From the NCBI GenBank assembly GCA_026260175.1, contig JAKCWW010000882.1, positions 1,381 through 28,473 on the forward strand: a stretch of DNA of 27,093 bases, read 5' to 3'. The number at the start of each line of letters is the position of its first letter. The first letter of the stretch is position 1. The stretch comes from Reticulitermes lucifugus. Its lineage: Eukaryota; Arthropoda; Insecta; Blattodea; Rhinotermitidae. The notes beneath the pieces are model-generated. The model did not search any database. It was not told the origin of the DNA and was given only the letters and a program-made list of their open reading frames with translations. The position numbers and the translations under genes were made by a program. This document shows positions 19,501 to 27,093 of this stretch, piece by piece.

Positions 19501-22500
19501 CACTGCCAGGTCACCGTGGCGTCTAAATTTTTTATGGTGGAACATAATAATTGTGGATCCTCGGTATGGAACGTGCTTCAAGTTATCCTTCTGGCACCTA
19601 GAATTTTGAGGTGGCTCCTAGATTTTTGGAAATTTTGTGCACCCCTGCATTACAATACTGTAAATAGGCTGCAGTTCCACCTGGCTTGTTATTCATAAAC
19701 ATCCTTACACCTGCTACTTAACTAGGGCAGTTGATTCATTACTATTCAGAACTGAAATTGAACACTTGAAGGTGTCCAGACAATAGTTTGAAAGTAACTT
19801 GACCTGTGGACACAATAGAGTAAGTTTATTTTCACTTGATGATGCAAAGTGAGCCACTTCACAACAGAAGAAGTTTATTTTCACTTGATGATGCAAATAG
19901 ATTCTCTTCGCAACAGAAGAAGTTTATTTTCACTTGATGATGCAAATAGAGCCACTTCACAACAGAGGAAGTTTGTTTTCTCTTGATGCAAATAGAGCCA
20001 CTTCATAACAGAGGAAGTTTATTTTCACTTGATGATGCAAATAGAGCCACTTCCTAAAAAAAAAAACAGTTGAGCTGATGGACGAAGTTCAGAAGAATAG
20101 ACAAGTCTTGAGGTTTTCGTGGTGGTGTGATTGAGGACTCTGTTCTTTGGGGTATGATACCACATCTCTGGCAGACCTTTGGGCCCTTAAAGATGAAGGC
20201 CCTATGTTCCTTTGAAATGTTGGGAACTGGTTAGCCAATGATGCGGCAATGATTGTGCATTACAGAACAGGTTGTGTGTGATGTGAAAACTTTTATAGGT
20301 GTGACAATGTTACACAGGCACAAAGAAATTACTGATAAGATTTTAAAGTTTGTGATGCTGCTGCTGTAGGAAACTGTGTAATCACTTTAAAATGAAGATT
20401 TGAAGAAACTGGTTCTGGTAGATATTCTCAAAAGTGGTGTTTGAAGTGATTGAAGTGTGCAACTTGTGGACACAGCAGTCCAAAGTAGTCAAAGGAATGT
20501 CGAAATGTCCCAGAAGGAGCCAGAACCTTAAAAAAACATTGTCAGGCAATTTCTTTGCATTTAAATGATAATTTTATATTTACAGAATTTTCACAGGCAA
20601 CACCATCTGTTCTGTAGTGTGGGACACCATCTTTATAATAGAACGGTATGATTAAAAAAAAAAGATGTTTGAAAAGAGAGATTTAATTTTGGTATTTTTG
20701 GTCAGGAATAATGCAGGAGCCACTCCTCGTCATGGTATACGGCCTGAATCTGGTGGTGACAAGATACTGTACATCCTGCATTCTGTTGGAGCTCCTCGAT
20801 GTTTGCCTGAGATGCAGGGCTGCACCCGTGGGTGTGAAGGTTCCTCAAATGATTTCAACGGTGTTCCTCCACCTGTTCCTCCCTCCTCAGAGTCACGTGA
20901 GATCCTGAATCAAATGCTGTCTGTTGCGGGCATGGACATTGCAGCCACTGGGTAATATTCTGCTAGTATTACTGTTTCTGTTCTGTACATTGTAAAACAA
21001 TTAACCTCTCATAGCTGGACATTTTTGGCACTCCACATTTGGGAGTTATGTGTTATTTTATATTTAAATCACTACTTGTAAGTTCTTGGACAACTTCTGT
21101 ATGTCACAGATTCATTTGGTTCTTTTGGAAGATAGGCCACATTCTAAAACTTGAAATCGATATATCAGGTGGTGGCATAGAAATTCACTAACAGGAAATG
21201 GTTTATTTAAATGGAAATGTTTAATACTTTAAATATAAAGGTAATGTTGTCGCTGTCCTTGGCATGAAAGCATACAAGGGGAGCAGAAGTACAGCTCCAC
21301 TCATTCTTAACCTCAGCACTAGAAGAAAGTGAGTGGTCAACTTCATGTCCCAGCTGTTTACTACCGCTGCAGAAAGTGCCCTTTCTACCCATTGAATAGC
21401 AGTATGGGTGGGCTCCAGAACCAGTCTAGATATTTTGGAGAATAGAAAAATTTGTTGCCCCTGCCAGAAATGGAACACTGGATCATCCAGTCCATAGTGT
21501 AGTCATTATATCAACTGCGCTATCTCAGCTCCTGACACTTAAAATGTAAAACAAAAATTACCGTATTTTGAATGTATTTAAAGTAATTTTGTATGGGTAT
21601 TTTGAATAGACAACATCAAATACTATGTTACTGATATAGTAATAGACTGATACTGTGTTGCAGTGTTATGGCTGGGAATAAGAGCACAAAGGGAGGACGC
21701 CTGCTATGCCTAGATGGAGGTGGCATACGAGGTCTCATACTGGTTGTGATTCTGCTGGAGCTGGAGAAGGCACTAGGATGTCCAATAATTCACTGCTTTG
21801 ATTGGGTGGCAGGCACCAGTACTGGTGGCATACTGACCTTGGGACTTGCTGCAGGTTTTGTTTCTGGCTTAGAACCTTTGAAGGCTGCATGCGAAAACTT
21901 AAGAAGACAACACAGATTTATTACAATCACTGTCTCTCGAACACTGGTGCTTATACATGATTGATGCAATTTAACACTGCATATTTCATCTTGACTGAGC
22001 AATTGTTAGGTGGAACAATACAGAATTTGTAGATTAACTGCTGAATGCACTTGGTGGTTTTAGTGTTGATCCTTCACTGATGGTGCTACATACACATATG
22101 TTTTTAAAAGTAGTTTTTTAACATTAACAAAAGCCTGTTCCAACAAAGCCATTTTATGAATGTTAGAATTACCTCCCACTGTTCAGGACTAGTGAAACAG
22201 GCCATATAAAAGCTCAATTGTTAATGTTTTGAGGCAATACAGTTCAAATTGTTAACCTTCAACACAACCACCATCATTTAGGACACATGGTTCAATCAGA
22301 GACTCTAACTCATTGGAAACATTCTTCAGTTGCTGCTCACTGATTTCTTTGCACTTGTGGTCCTGACCTTAAGTTCATCTAAAGAACGTGGGTTCGATGA
22401 ATACACAACTGTTTTAACGTGACCCCATAAAAAGTAGTTCAATGGGGCCAGATCAGGTGAGCGAGGTGGCCAAGTACATTGGTCCAGCTATACCGATCCA

Positions 22501-25500
22501 CTTGTCCTGGAAGACATCGTTCACCAACCGTCACACATTTGAAGCATAGTGGCAGTGTGCACCATCTTTTTGAAAGAAGGTTCGGTCTAAAACATTTAAC
22601 TGTCAATACAGTGATGAGGAAATCTTGCAACTTGCACGGTAACATTCACCATTGACTGTTGCTTCATTAAAAAAGAAAGGACCAATAATTCATGACTTCC
22701 TGATGGTGCGCCAGACATTTAATTTTGGGGGGTCTTTTTCGTGTTGCCAGACTTTTTGAGGTTTCTCCCTTCCCCACATACAGAAATTGTGGCTGTTGGC
22801 TTTGCCACTGATGTGTAAAGTTGCCTCATCAGAAAACATCAACTCTTAAAGAAACTCGTGGGAATCAGTAATTTTGTATTTCTTCTGTTGACAGAAATCC
22901 AGTCTTGCATGGTAGTCGTCTTCCTGTAAATTTGAACCACCTGAATCTTGTAATGCTGTTCATGCAGTTTCACTTTTAGAACTTTGTGCACTGTTGTTTG
23001 CGGAATGTTTAGTTAAGCAGATGCACCCTGCACCAATATTTGTAGACTCCTTTCAAATGCTTCCTGGACTACAGTCACAGATTCCTCATTGATTTGAGGC
23101 CTCCCGGATCGTTGTTTGTCGTTCATGGACCCAGTTTCTTTAAACTTTTTCATCCAATTGTTAATTGAGTTTCTGTGTGGTGCGTCCTTCCTGTAATGAG
23201 CAGTGAATCTCCTTTTCACAGCTGTAATGGACTTCAATTCTGCATGCCATAACACAAAGTTAACCTTTTCTTCTGCTGTCATCATTTTAAATTACCACTC
23301 AGTTGAAGGATCTGAAAAGAGATTAACTTTCATGAACTCAAAATTGACAACACTAATGCATAAAAAAACTAAGAATTGTTTCTGTATGCCGTTTACAGTG
23401 TGCTTTTATCATGTGTACATCCAAAGTTACTAAAGTTGCACAGTGACACACTGTATTTAGTGAAAGTTAATTCTGTTGATGTAATATGTTTCTTATTAGT
23501 TATTTAACACTACTATACATTTTCTTCTTATTATTTCAGGTTTAATAGTTTCTTCTTTATGTTCAAACAGGTAAAAGCCTTAAGGAGTGTTTGTGCCTGT
23601 ATTTCCGAATGAAGGAACATGCATTTGTGGGCCGACGACCTTACAGCAATGAGCCGTTGGAGGGCTTTCTTAAAGAAGCCCTTGGAACAGAAAGTGTGAT
23701 GACTGATATAAAACATCCCAAGTAAGTAGCTGGCATACAGAAGAATTGTGAGTTATGAGTACATTATGTAAGAGATTATGAAAATGGGCCATACATTCTT
23801 TTGTGTGGTTTATTTTGTGATGCTGTCTGTATGTTGGACTACCAGCACATAGCATCAGTAGATTTCTGTGGAAAGGAATTGTGCTTTGGAGAATTGTAGG
23901 AATTTTGAGTTGCTTCAGAGGTAAGCTTCTAAACAGTAAGCTTACCTCAATTGATTAACTTGTTTGAAAATTATTTTATATTCTTAACAAGAGTTTGATG
24001 CCCAGGAGCTCCATGATTCTCTTTTGACCCAATGTAAAATAACATTTTACAACAATGTTAGAATTATTGTCTTTAGTGAAGTGCTTTAGTAATTCATATT
24101 GTTAATGTTACAGAGGTGTTGTTATTTTCTTGTGTTCTATCAAGAGCCTGCTTTGAAATTTTAGTTAAATTAAACTCTATTGGGAGCCTGATAATGGCTC
24201 TTCATTTAACTTGTAGCTTTGAGATGATTTTTACATAATTCTGATTTATGCAGTAGATATATTGAGAGGAACTGGTAGTGTCGGGTTAAAACAGTGGCCT
24301 TTTATTCTGAATCCTCAGAGTTTGATCCCTGGTTAGATCATGGTGTGGATTTTTCTGCTCACAGACTGAAACATTCATGTTCACAAAAGGTGAAACTCTG
24401 TTAATGTGTAGAATACCATACTAGCTGGTCTTTGTGTGTCTTCTCTGCCAATAATCGCTCTCATTATCCCCAGCCACTAGGGCTAACAGAATCTGCCATA
24501 TGGGTACCTGCACCTGGGAAATGGAGTCTATGCTTTTTCCTATGTGGGCAGAAACCAGAAAGGTCAACAAAGATGATATCTGGAGAAACTATGCAAACAG
24601 CAGTGATGTTAGATACATGATAGTTTCTTTCAAAACCTTACAGATGCAAGTTTAAGTGGCTATGCACCACAGGTGCACACATTTTTCAGAAATCCAGAAG
24701 CCATTTCAAAATCCTAGGCACCAGGAGGATGACATGAAGTAAGTTCCATGCTTAGGACCCACAAATATTAGGCGCCACCATACAAAATTTAGTTACCACA
24801 CTGGCCTGGTGCCTGGGATTTGTCCATCCCTACCATACACACACACACACATTAACTTTCACCAGTTCTGATAATGGGCTGTTCAGTTTCCTTATACTAG
24901 TGTGTGGGTTTCTTAGGGTCATGGTCACAGGGGTTCTGGCAGATCGGAAGCCGGTGGACCTCCACTTGTTCCGGAACTACCAGTCGCCAAGCGCTGTGCT
25001 AGGTATAGGGCAGCTGGGCATGTTCAGGCCAACATTTAGACCAGAAGAGCAGTTGATTTGGCGAGCAGCTCGTGCCTCTGGTGCCGCTCCTTCGTACTTC
25101 AGGTAGCGTACCTGGAAATCGTTGATTTGGAAAAATACTTAAGCCAGTATGTTTTGTGTTCATTACTTTTGCCAACAAAACAGTTTGTGACATCAGGCAG
25201 TATATTAATTTTACTGTTCATTACTGTGCCAACAACAGATTTCATCTGCACAAAATTGATATCAAGAGCAGTTAGTGATCAGAAACCTCAAAGAATTTAT
25301 CTGTAAAATAAGCATACAATTGGTGCTGAACAAAAGTACATTTTCACAATGCAGTTTGAAGTATACACTATGTCTTCCCTTTCAGCCATTGTCTTGTTAT
25401 ACACAGGGTTATGGATTTTTACACTAATGGGAGTTAGGACACGTGATCATAAATTCACTGTACAGACTATAAATTTACCCTTATGGAAATTTGGAATAAA

Positions 25501-26228
25501 TATCAAATGCTCAAGGCAGAAGTAATTTCTTAAAGAAATTCTTATCTCTTAAGAAATTCAGATCACATATGCACATGTGTCAATGATGTAGTGGAATACG
25601 TAGCTCGCTAGCCTATGTGCATGCATCAGTCACATGAGTGGAACAGTGTAGCAGGAGGTGATGGTCACGTGCTACCAGAGCTATATGTGTAAGTTGAAAT
25701 CCTTGTTTAGTTCATGGAAGCAAAGTATACAGTAGTGTGCTTCGTGTGATGTTTTCAGATAAGGCAGTCTTTGTCCTATCTGAAATGACATGCAGTGTAG
25801 GTAAGGCTTGCAGATTCATGCCCATTGCTATACCTTGGTATAGGTCGTGACTGCTGTCTTCAGAATTTTTACCAAATGTTTGTATTCCCATCAAATTCTA
25901 TGCTGTATAATTTCTGAAGTTTAAAAAGTGCTATTAAATTATGGATAAATCGATAGGAATCATATGCACAGGATTATTAAGTATTGCTGCAACTGACCAA
26001 CTCGTATCTTGCACCAAGCATTATGTAGTATAAGTATGTTGGTGTGTATGGTACAGAGCTTTTGGACGTTTCCTGGATGGAGGTCTGGCAGCAAACAATC
26101 CCACTCTGGATGCCATGACAGAGATCCATGAATATAATCTTGCCCTGAAAACAACTGGGAGATCATCTGAAGTGTGCCCTCTTTCGGTGGTAGTGTCACT
26201 TGGAACAGGTCTAGTTCCTGTAACACAG
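10347..26228 (+). CDS. iPLA2-VIA: Calcium-independent phospholipase A2 VIA (iPLA2), 11 exons, 3' end missing
   Basis: This is the gene-level entry. Exons are 10347-10591, 12714-12804, 15285-15409, 16429-16606, 18128-18364, 18699-18988, 20706-20951, 21664-21854, 23571-23721, 24917-25102 and 26057-26228. All junctions are GT/AG and phase-consistent, giving 2112 nt or 704 residues; human PLA2G6 has 806. The enzyme hydrolyses the sn-2 acyl chain of phospholipids without calcium and works in membrane remodelling and mitochondrial lipid homeostasis. Domain order is an N-terminal region (1-153), ankyrin repeats (about 160-410), an insect-type Pro/Ser-rich linker (about 430-480), then the patatin-like lipase domain. 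The oxyanion/nucleotide loop GGGIRG is at about 489-494, the nucleophile Ser523 is in GTSTG, and Asp654 is in DGG. The final ~100 residues, including the calmodulin-binding region of the human enzyme, lie beyond the right edge. No disabling mutation is visible. Confidence 0.95.
10592..12000. other. iPLA2 intron 1, first part, nothing recognised
   Basis: AT-rich intron with a short CA-rich run at about 10968-10987. Several ORFs of 60-77 codons occur on both strands, with no codon bias or known motif. Confidence 0.45.
12100..12430 (+). mobile_element. tRNA-derived SINE-like copy (family B)
   Basis: A B-box-like acccggttcaaatcttggg lies at about 12159-12178. It is followed by a body with tttctcatggttttctc, also seen as ttttcatggtttttctc in the 19210-19430 copy. 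The 3' part (cccattcagtattcactgtt) resembles the tail shared with 7040-7240. A second tRNA-like B box (ggtttgtatcc) upstream near 12048 hints at a tandem or dimeric head. Ends are approximate. Confidence 0.45.
12714..12804 (+). CDS. iPLA2-VIA: iPLA2-VIA exon 2
   Basis: The exon is 91 nt, with acceptor tgtttttgcag and donor GTGGGT. One base completes Ser, then [16 protein letters not shown] and [14 protein letters not shown] follow, exiting in phase 0. It belongs to the N-terminal region ahead of the ankyrin repeats. Assignment is by frame continuity and similarity to the SLYR...AE segment of vertebrate PLA2G6. Confidence 0.88.
12805..13276. other. iPLA2 intron 2, before the MITE
   Basis: About 470 bp of AT-rich intron. 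No element was recognised. Confidence 0.45.
13285..13673. mobile_element. hAT-type MITE with perfect 8-bp target duplication
   Basis: A 389-bp non-coding element begins CAGTGGTTCCAAAGC and ends with the inverted GCGAACCACTG. The exact 8-bp duplication atctagac flanks it at 13277-13284 and 13674-13681. CAGTGGTT(C) termini with 8-bp duplications are diagnostic of hAT non-autonomous elements. There is no transposase inside. Confidence 0.9.
13682..14980. other. iPLA2 intron 2, middle, microsatellites only
   Basis: It holds GAT/GAC triplet runs (13971-13995) and a (GAT)n(CAT)n self-complementary microsatellite at 14651-14675. The rest is AT-rich with no recognised gene. Confidence 0.45.
14985..15130. 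repeat. Dispersed repeat copy, related to 20100-20230
   Basis: The block cccttgaaggtgaggagtc, followed by tatgttgcctcaaaatgttgg, matches about 20187-20222. The reverse complement of 15060-15130 (gaggttttc..., tgaggattctgttctttt, gggatga-ac-gcatc) matches 20111-20160. The two copies thus share both segments but with different relative orientation. It is probably a LINE or Penelope-type untranslated end; family not determined. Confidence 0.45.
15285..15409 (+). CDS. iPLA2-VIA: iPLA2-VIA exon 3
   Basis: The exon is 125 nt, with acceptor gttacttgcag and donor AAG|GTATTA. It encodes [18 protein letters not shown], followed by [17 protein letters not shown] and QHPDVL, ending on a split Ser. The human equivalent is [29 protein letters not shown]. 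This is the helical segment just before the ankyrin repeats. Phase fits exons 2 and 4. Confidence 0.92.
15550..15780 (-). mobile_element. tRNA-derived SINE or tRNA-like repeat
   Basis: On the minus strand an A-box-like gtggctgaagtgcctgg is followed at normal tRNA spacing by a B-box-like gagtttaattccctgg (about 15708-15765). A non-tRNA body follows, including a NotI-type gcggccgc at 15603-15610. The tRNA part cannot fold into a clean cloverleaf by eye, so it is a derived element rather than a gene. Confidence 0.45.
15790..16428. other. iPLA2 intron 3, 3' part, nothing recognised
   Basis: About 640 bp of AT-rich intron between the tRNA-like repeat and exon 4. No feature was identified. Confidence 0.45.
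16429..16606 (+). CDS. iPLA2-VIA: iPLA2-VIA exon 4 (ankyrin repeats)
   Basis: The exon is 178 nt, with acceptor gtcaatttcag and donor GTAAAC. After the split Ser it encodes [37 protein letters not shown] and an [16 protein letters not shown] end. [19 protein letters not shown] is an ankyrin repeat, and VFHYAA parallels human ETVFHYAV. It exits in phase 0. Confidence 0.93.
16607..18127. other. iPLA2 intron 4, nothing recognised
   Basis: About 1.5 kb of AT-rich intron. Short variants of a taattacaact/tgtaattt motif recur at 16830-16900. An ORF at 17141-17497 has no recognisable domain or splice support. The intron ends in a good pyrimidine tract (tctttttcttcttctag). Confidence 0.45.
18128..18364 (+). 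CDS. iPLA2-VIA: iPLA2-VIA exon 5 (ankyrin repeat plus linker)
   Basis: The exon is 237 nt, phase 0 both ends, with donor GTATGT. It encodes [18 protein letters not shown], then [18 protein letters not shown] and [11 protein letters not shown], a canonical ankyrin repeat. A Ser/Thr-rich stretch ([13 protein letters not shown]) and KKLHAQ follow. The human protein has NQVNNQGLTPLHLACQLGK here. Confidence 0.94.
18699..18988 (+). CDS. iPLA2-VIA: iPLA2-VIA exon 6 (ankyrin repeats)
   Basis: The exon is 290 nt, with acceptor tatattttgcag and donor GTATGA, leaving two bases of a Lys codon. It carries about three ankyrin repeats: [37 protein letters not shown] and [20 protein letters not shown], then VIFGADMSY. 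Close human parallels are [29 protein letters not shown] and NTPLHLAMSKDN. Ankyrin repeats mediate oligomerisation and membrane or partner contacts in this family. Confidence 0.96.
19210..19430 (+). mobile_element. tRNA-derived SINE-like copy (family B)
   Basis: A-box-like ggctggtacattggtaac and a degenerate B box (gctcagttaaaatactgg) are followed by the body ttttcatggtttttctc. The 3' motif tttccaatttattgttcact is shared with 7040-7240. Ends are approximate. Confidence 0.45.
19505..19647 (+). repeat. Dispersed repeat, inverted partner at 24670-24809
   Basis: About 143 bp clearly alignable with the reverse complement of 24670-24809 across its length. Shared blocks include ctaaatttt, tatggtgg, tatggaac, ccta-aatttt and gtgcacc. 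Both copies are old and diverged. Family unknown. Confidence 0.6.
19822..20056. repeat. 49-bp tandem repeat, about 4.8 copies
   Basis: The unit starts aagtttattttcacttgatg and continues through tgcaaatagagccacttc and acaacagaag. Units begin at 19822, 19871, 19920 and 19969 with exact 49-bp spacing, then at 20014 after a small deletion in the fourth copy. The last partial copy ends in an A-run. It lies in iPLA2 intron 6. Confidence 0.9.
20100..20230. repeat. Dispersed repeat copy, related to 14985-15130
   Basis: It contains gaggttttcg, then tgaggactctgttctttgg, ggtatgataccacatc and ctatgttcctttgaaatgttgg. Each segment has a counterpart in the 14985-15130 copy. It probably belongs to a retroelement end. 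The adjoining 20231-20705 is unassigned intron. Confidence 0.45.
20706..20951 (+). CDS. iPLA2-VIA: iPLA2-VIA exon 7 (last ankyrin repeat and linker)
   Basis: The exon is 246 nt, with acceptor ttttggtcag and donor GG|GTAATA. It completes the Lys codon and encodes [32 protein letters not shown], then [16 protein letters not shown] and [11 protein letters not shown]. The first part is a degenerate ankyrin repeat. The Pro/Ser-rich stretch is the variable linker to the lipase domain. Confidence 0.93.
21240..21536 (-). mobile_element. Full-length tRNA-derived SINE (family A) with target duplication
   Basis: A 297-bp element on the minus strand. The 5' head has an A-box gagatagcgcagttgata and a weak B-box-like gtgttccatttc at tRNA spacing. 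The body ends in attacctttata, the same TTTACC-type tail as the truncated copy at 3450-3556. Flanks acttTaaatAtaaa (21226-21239) and acttAaaatGtaaa (21537-21550) match at 12 of 14 positions, consistent with an old target-site duplication. It lies 128 bp upstream of iPLA2 exon 8, antisense. Confidence 0.75.
21664..21854 (+). CDS. iPLA2-VIA: iPLA2-VIA exon 8 (GGGIRG and GTSTG catalytic core)
   Basis: The exon is 191 nt, with acceptor tgtgttgcag and donor GCAG|GTTTTG, phase 2 in and phase 1 out. It encodes [17 protein letters not shown], then [13 protein letters not shown] and [23 protein letters not shown] is the oxyanion-hole/glycine-rich loop of patatin-like lipases. Ser in GTSTG (about residue 523) is the nucleophile, human S519. 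Both motifs are intact, so the enzyme should be active. Confidence 0.97.
21855..22245. other. iPLA2 intron 8, left part
   Basis: About 390 bp between exon 8 and the antisense transposon. The right portion may include the transposon's 3' flank or terminal repeat, which I could not resolve. Confidence 0.4.
22246..23285 (-). mobile_element. Antisense mariner/Tc1-type transposon, inactive
   Basis: The minus strand encodes a decayed transposase from [17 protein letters not shown] (start 23285), through an HTH region ([20 protein letters not shown], then SGRP) of the DUF4817 type found in many insect Tc1/mariner transposases. It continues with [12 protein letters not shown] (first Asp, 22828-22830), QKDGAHCHY (second Asp, 22564-22566) and [15 protein letters not shown]. 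In that last block the residue expected to be the third catalytic acid is Asn (22437-22439). A stop follows ASA and several frameshifts are present. It lies in iPLA2 intron 8; terminal repeats were not resolved. Confidence 0.88.
23571..23721 (+). CDS. iPLA2-VIA: iPLA2-VIA exon 9
   Basis: The exon is 151 nt, with acceptor gttcaaacag and donor GTAAGT. It completes Gly, then encodes [37 protein letters not shown] and [12 protein letters not shown]. The human match is KSMAYMRGMYFRMKDEVF, then GSRPYESGPLEEFLK and MTDVRKPK. It is part of the patatin fold between nucleophile and acid. Confidence 0.96.
23722..24669. other. iPLA2 intron 9, first part, one tRNA-like stretch
   Basis: Mostly unassigned. 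At about 24263-24332 an A-box-like ggtagtgtcgggttaaaac and B-box-like agagtttgatccctggtt at tRNA-like spacing suggest another tRNA-derived SINE head on the plus strand. Its extent is unclear. Confidence 0.4.
24670..24809 (-). repeat. Dispersed repeat, inverted partner of 19505-19647
   Basis: The reverse complement aligns across about 140 bp with 19505-19647. It lies in iPLA2 intron 9. A short CA run (24838-24853) follows nearby. Confidence 0.6.
24917..25102 (+). CDS. iPLA2-VIA: iPLA2-VIA exon 10
   Basis: The exon is 186 nt, with acceptor gggtttcttag and donor AG|GTAGCG. It encodes [32 protein letters not shown], then [16 protein letters not shown] and AAPSYF. The human match is [21 protein letters not shown] and DQLVWRAARSSGAAPTYF. 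Codons here are more GC-rich than in other exons. Confidence 0.96.
25103..26056. other. iPLA2 intron 10, nothing firm
   Basis: About 950 bp. A weak tRNA-A-box-like gatgtagtggaatacg occurs near 25586, without a clear partner. No coding potential was recognised. Confidence 0.4.
26057..26228 (+). CDS. iPLA2-VIA: iPLA2-VIA exon 11 (catalytic Asp), last exon in window
   Basis: The exon is 172 nt, with acceptor tatggtacag and donor GTAGGT, exiting in phase 0. It encodes [36 protein letters not shown] and [16 protein letters not shown]. Asp in DGG (about residue 654) is the second member of the Ser-Asp catalytic dyad; human has [20 protein letters not shown]. The C-terminal exons (about 100 residues) are beyond the window. 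Confidence 0.96.
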
Positions 26229-26824
26229 GTAGGTGTCATGTTATAGTCATTGTACCTGACATCACACACATACCAAACATCAATCTCTGAATGTAAATGA
26301 AACATTGACCTTCCATAGGCACATAACACAAAGTGAAAACACCAGCACTGCATAAACAGAACTCAAGTAACATAATTACCAATACAAAGAAGACAAATAT
26401 CAAATAACAAAACTTTAAGGAGTACCCACACATTCAAACTGGACTTATTGTAAAACCAGAGTAACTTCTGAAAAATCAAGAATTCACAGTGCCTTGGAAG
26501 GACAAGATGGACGTGTGCTTTAACACATCAGATGTAATCCCTACCATTTTTATTCATATTTTTATTTGTATTTAAAATTGTAGCACTAAAAGCCTTCCTA
26601 TACTCCATAAATTTATCTGTATTTTATATATTTATTTCAATAAAGATTTTATGACAAGTATTATAAAGGAATGAGATCTCAGTCCTATATGCAAGGATAT
26701 ATTTCACTGGATGGCTCTTAATAAACAAAAGAGTCTGAAGATGGCTTGTTAACAAAGTCGGAACTAGTAACCTGGAAAACTTGTATATGTGTTGTGTAAG
26801 AGTGTGTTTTTTAATATAATGTTT
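26229..26824. other. iPLA2 intron 11, possible retroelement remnant
   Basis: AT-rich sequence containing an AATAAA at about 26639. The phrase tctgaagatggcttgttaac at about 26731, with aactagtaacctgg following, recalls untranslated ends of insect retroelements. No coding part was seen. Confidence 0.35.
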
Positions 26825-27093
26825 ATTGTTTCACTAAGATGACATACTGTAGTATGGTGTGTTGTTTCACTACATTGACATACTGCAGTATGGTGTGTTG
26901 TTTCACTAAATTGACATACTGTTGTGTGGTGTGTTGTTTCACTAAATTGGCATACTGTAGTATGGTGTGTTGTTTCACTAAATTGACATACTGTATTATG
27001 GTGTGTTGTTTCACTAAGATGACATACTGTATTATGGTGTGTTGTTTCACTAAATTGACATACTGTAGTATGGTGTGTTGTTTCACTAAGATG
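26825..27093. repeat. 36-bp minisatellite, about 7.5 copies, runs off right edge
   Basis: The unit gttgtttcactaaattgaca plus tactgtagtatggtgt repeats exactly every 36 bp (starts at 26861, 26897, 26933, 26969, 27005, 27041, 27077), with only a few point differences. Because 36 is a multiple of three, reverse and forward frames stay open; the reverse frame reads KQHTILQYVNLV repeats. It is intronic and almost certainly non-coding. Confidence 0.93.

Noticed and set aside
26823-27086. Minus-strand ORF of 12-residue repeats as a repetitive protein gene
   Set aside because: It is the translation of a 36-bp minisatellite; openness follows from the period being a multiple of three.

Overview
The window is animal nuclear DNA, almost certainly from an insect. 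It is AT-rich and intron-rich, with canonical GT/AG splice signals and many decayed transposons. The two genes present read best as insect-type orthologues of conserved animal genes. The repeat content (RTE-like LINE tails, tRNA-derived SINEs, mariners, a hAT MITE) resembles large hemimetabolous insect genomes such as cockroach, termite or stick insect. That lineage guess is inference from repeat style only.

Two protein-coding genes lie head to head and both run off the window. The minus-strand gene (593-10001, seven exons placed) encodes the N-terminal part, about 382 residues, of DIS3L2. This is the cytoplasmic 3'-5' exoribonuclease that degrades oligouridylated RNA. The two cold-shock-like OB regions are visible; the catalytic RNB domain must lie left of base 1. 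The plus-strand gene (10347-26228, eleven exons placed) encodes the first 704 residues of group VIA calcium-independent phospholipase A2 (iPLA2-VIA/PLA2G6): an N-terminal region, ankyrin repeats, and a patatin-type lipase domain with GGGIRG, GTSTG and the catalytic DGG. The last roughly 100 residues lie beyond the right edge. Reading phase is consistent across every exon junction used in both models.

Only 345 bp separates the two start codons (10002-10346), so a shared bidirectional promoter is likely. An upstream ORF on the iPLA2 side ends with its stop codon overlapping the iPLA2 ATG (TAATG).

Region by region. 1-10001: DIS3L2 exons with introns carrying three LINE 3'-end remnants (1742-2020, 3798-3957, 4171-4253), a 5'-truncated SINE with target-site duplication (3450-3556), a mariner fragment (4685-5088), a nearly full-length dead mariner with TIRs and TA duplication (7609-8863), and two hairpins. 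10592-27093: iPLA2 introns with a hAT MITE with a perfect 8-bp duplication (13285-13673), several tRNA-derived SINEs, two copies of a LINE-like repeat, an inverted pair of a dispersed repeat (19505-19647 / 24670-24809), a 49-bp tandem array, a full SINE (21240-21536), an antisense dead mariner/Tc1-type element (22246-23285) and a 36-bp minisatellite running off the right edge.

I found no evidence of a new multi-gene system. The points most worth a second look are the divergent promoter with the TAATG upstream ORF, the repeats packed against DIS3L2 exon 3, two 33-nt in-frame micro-exons, the inverted intronic repeat pair, and the hairpin at 9346-9419.
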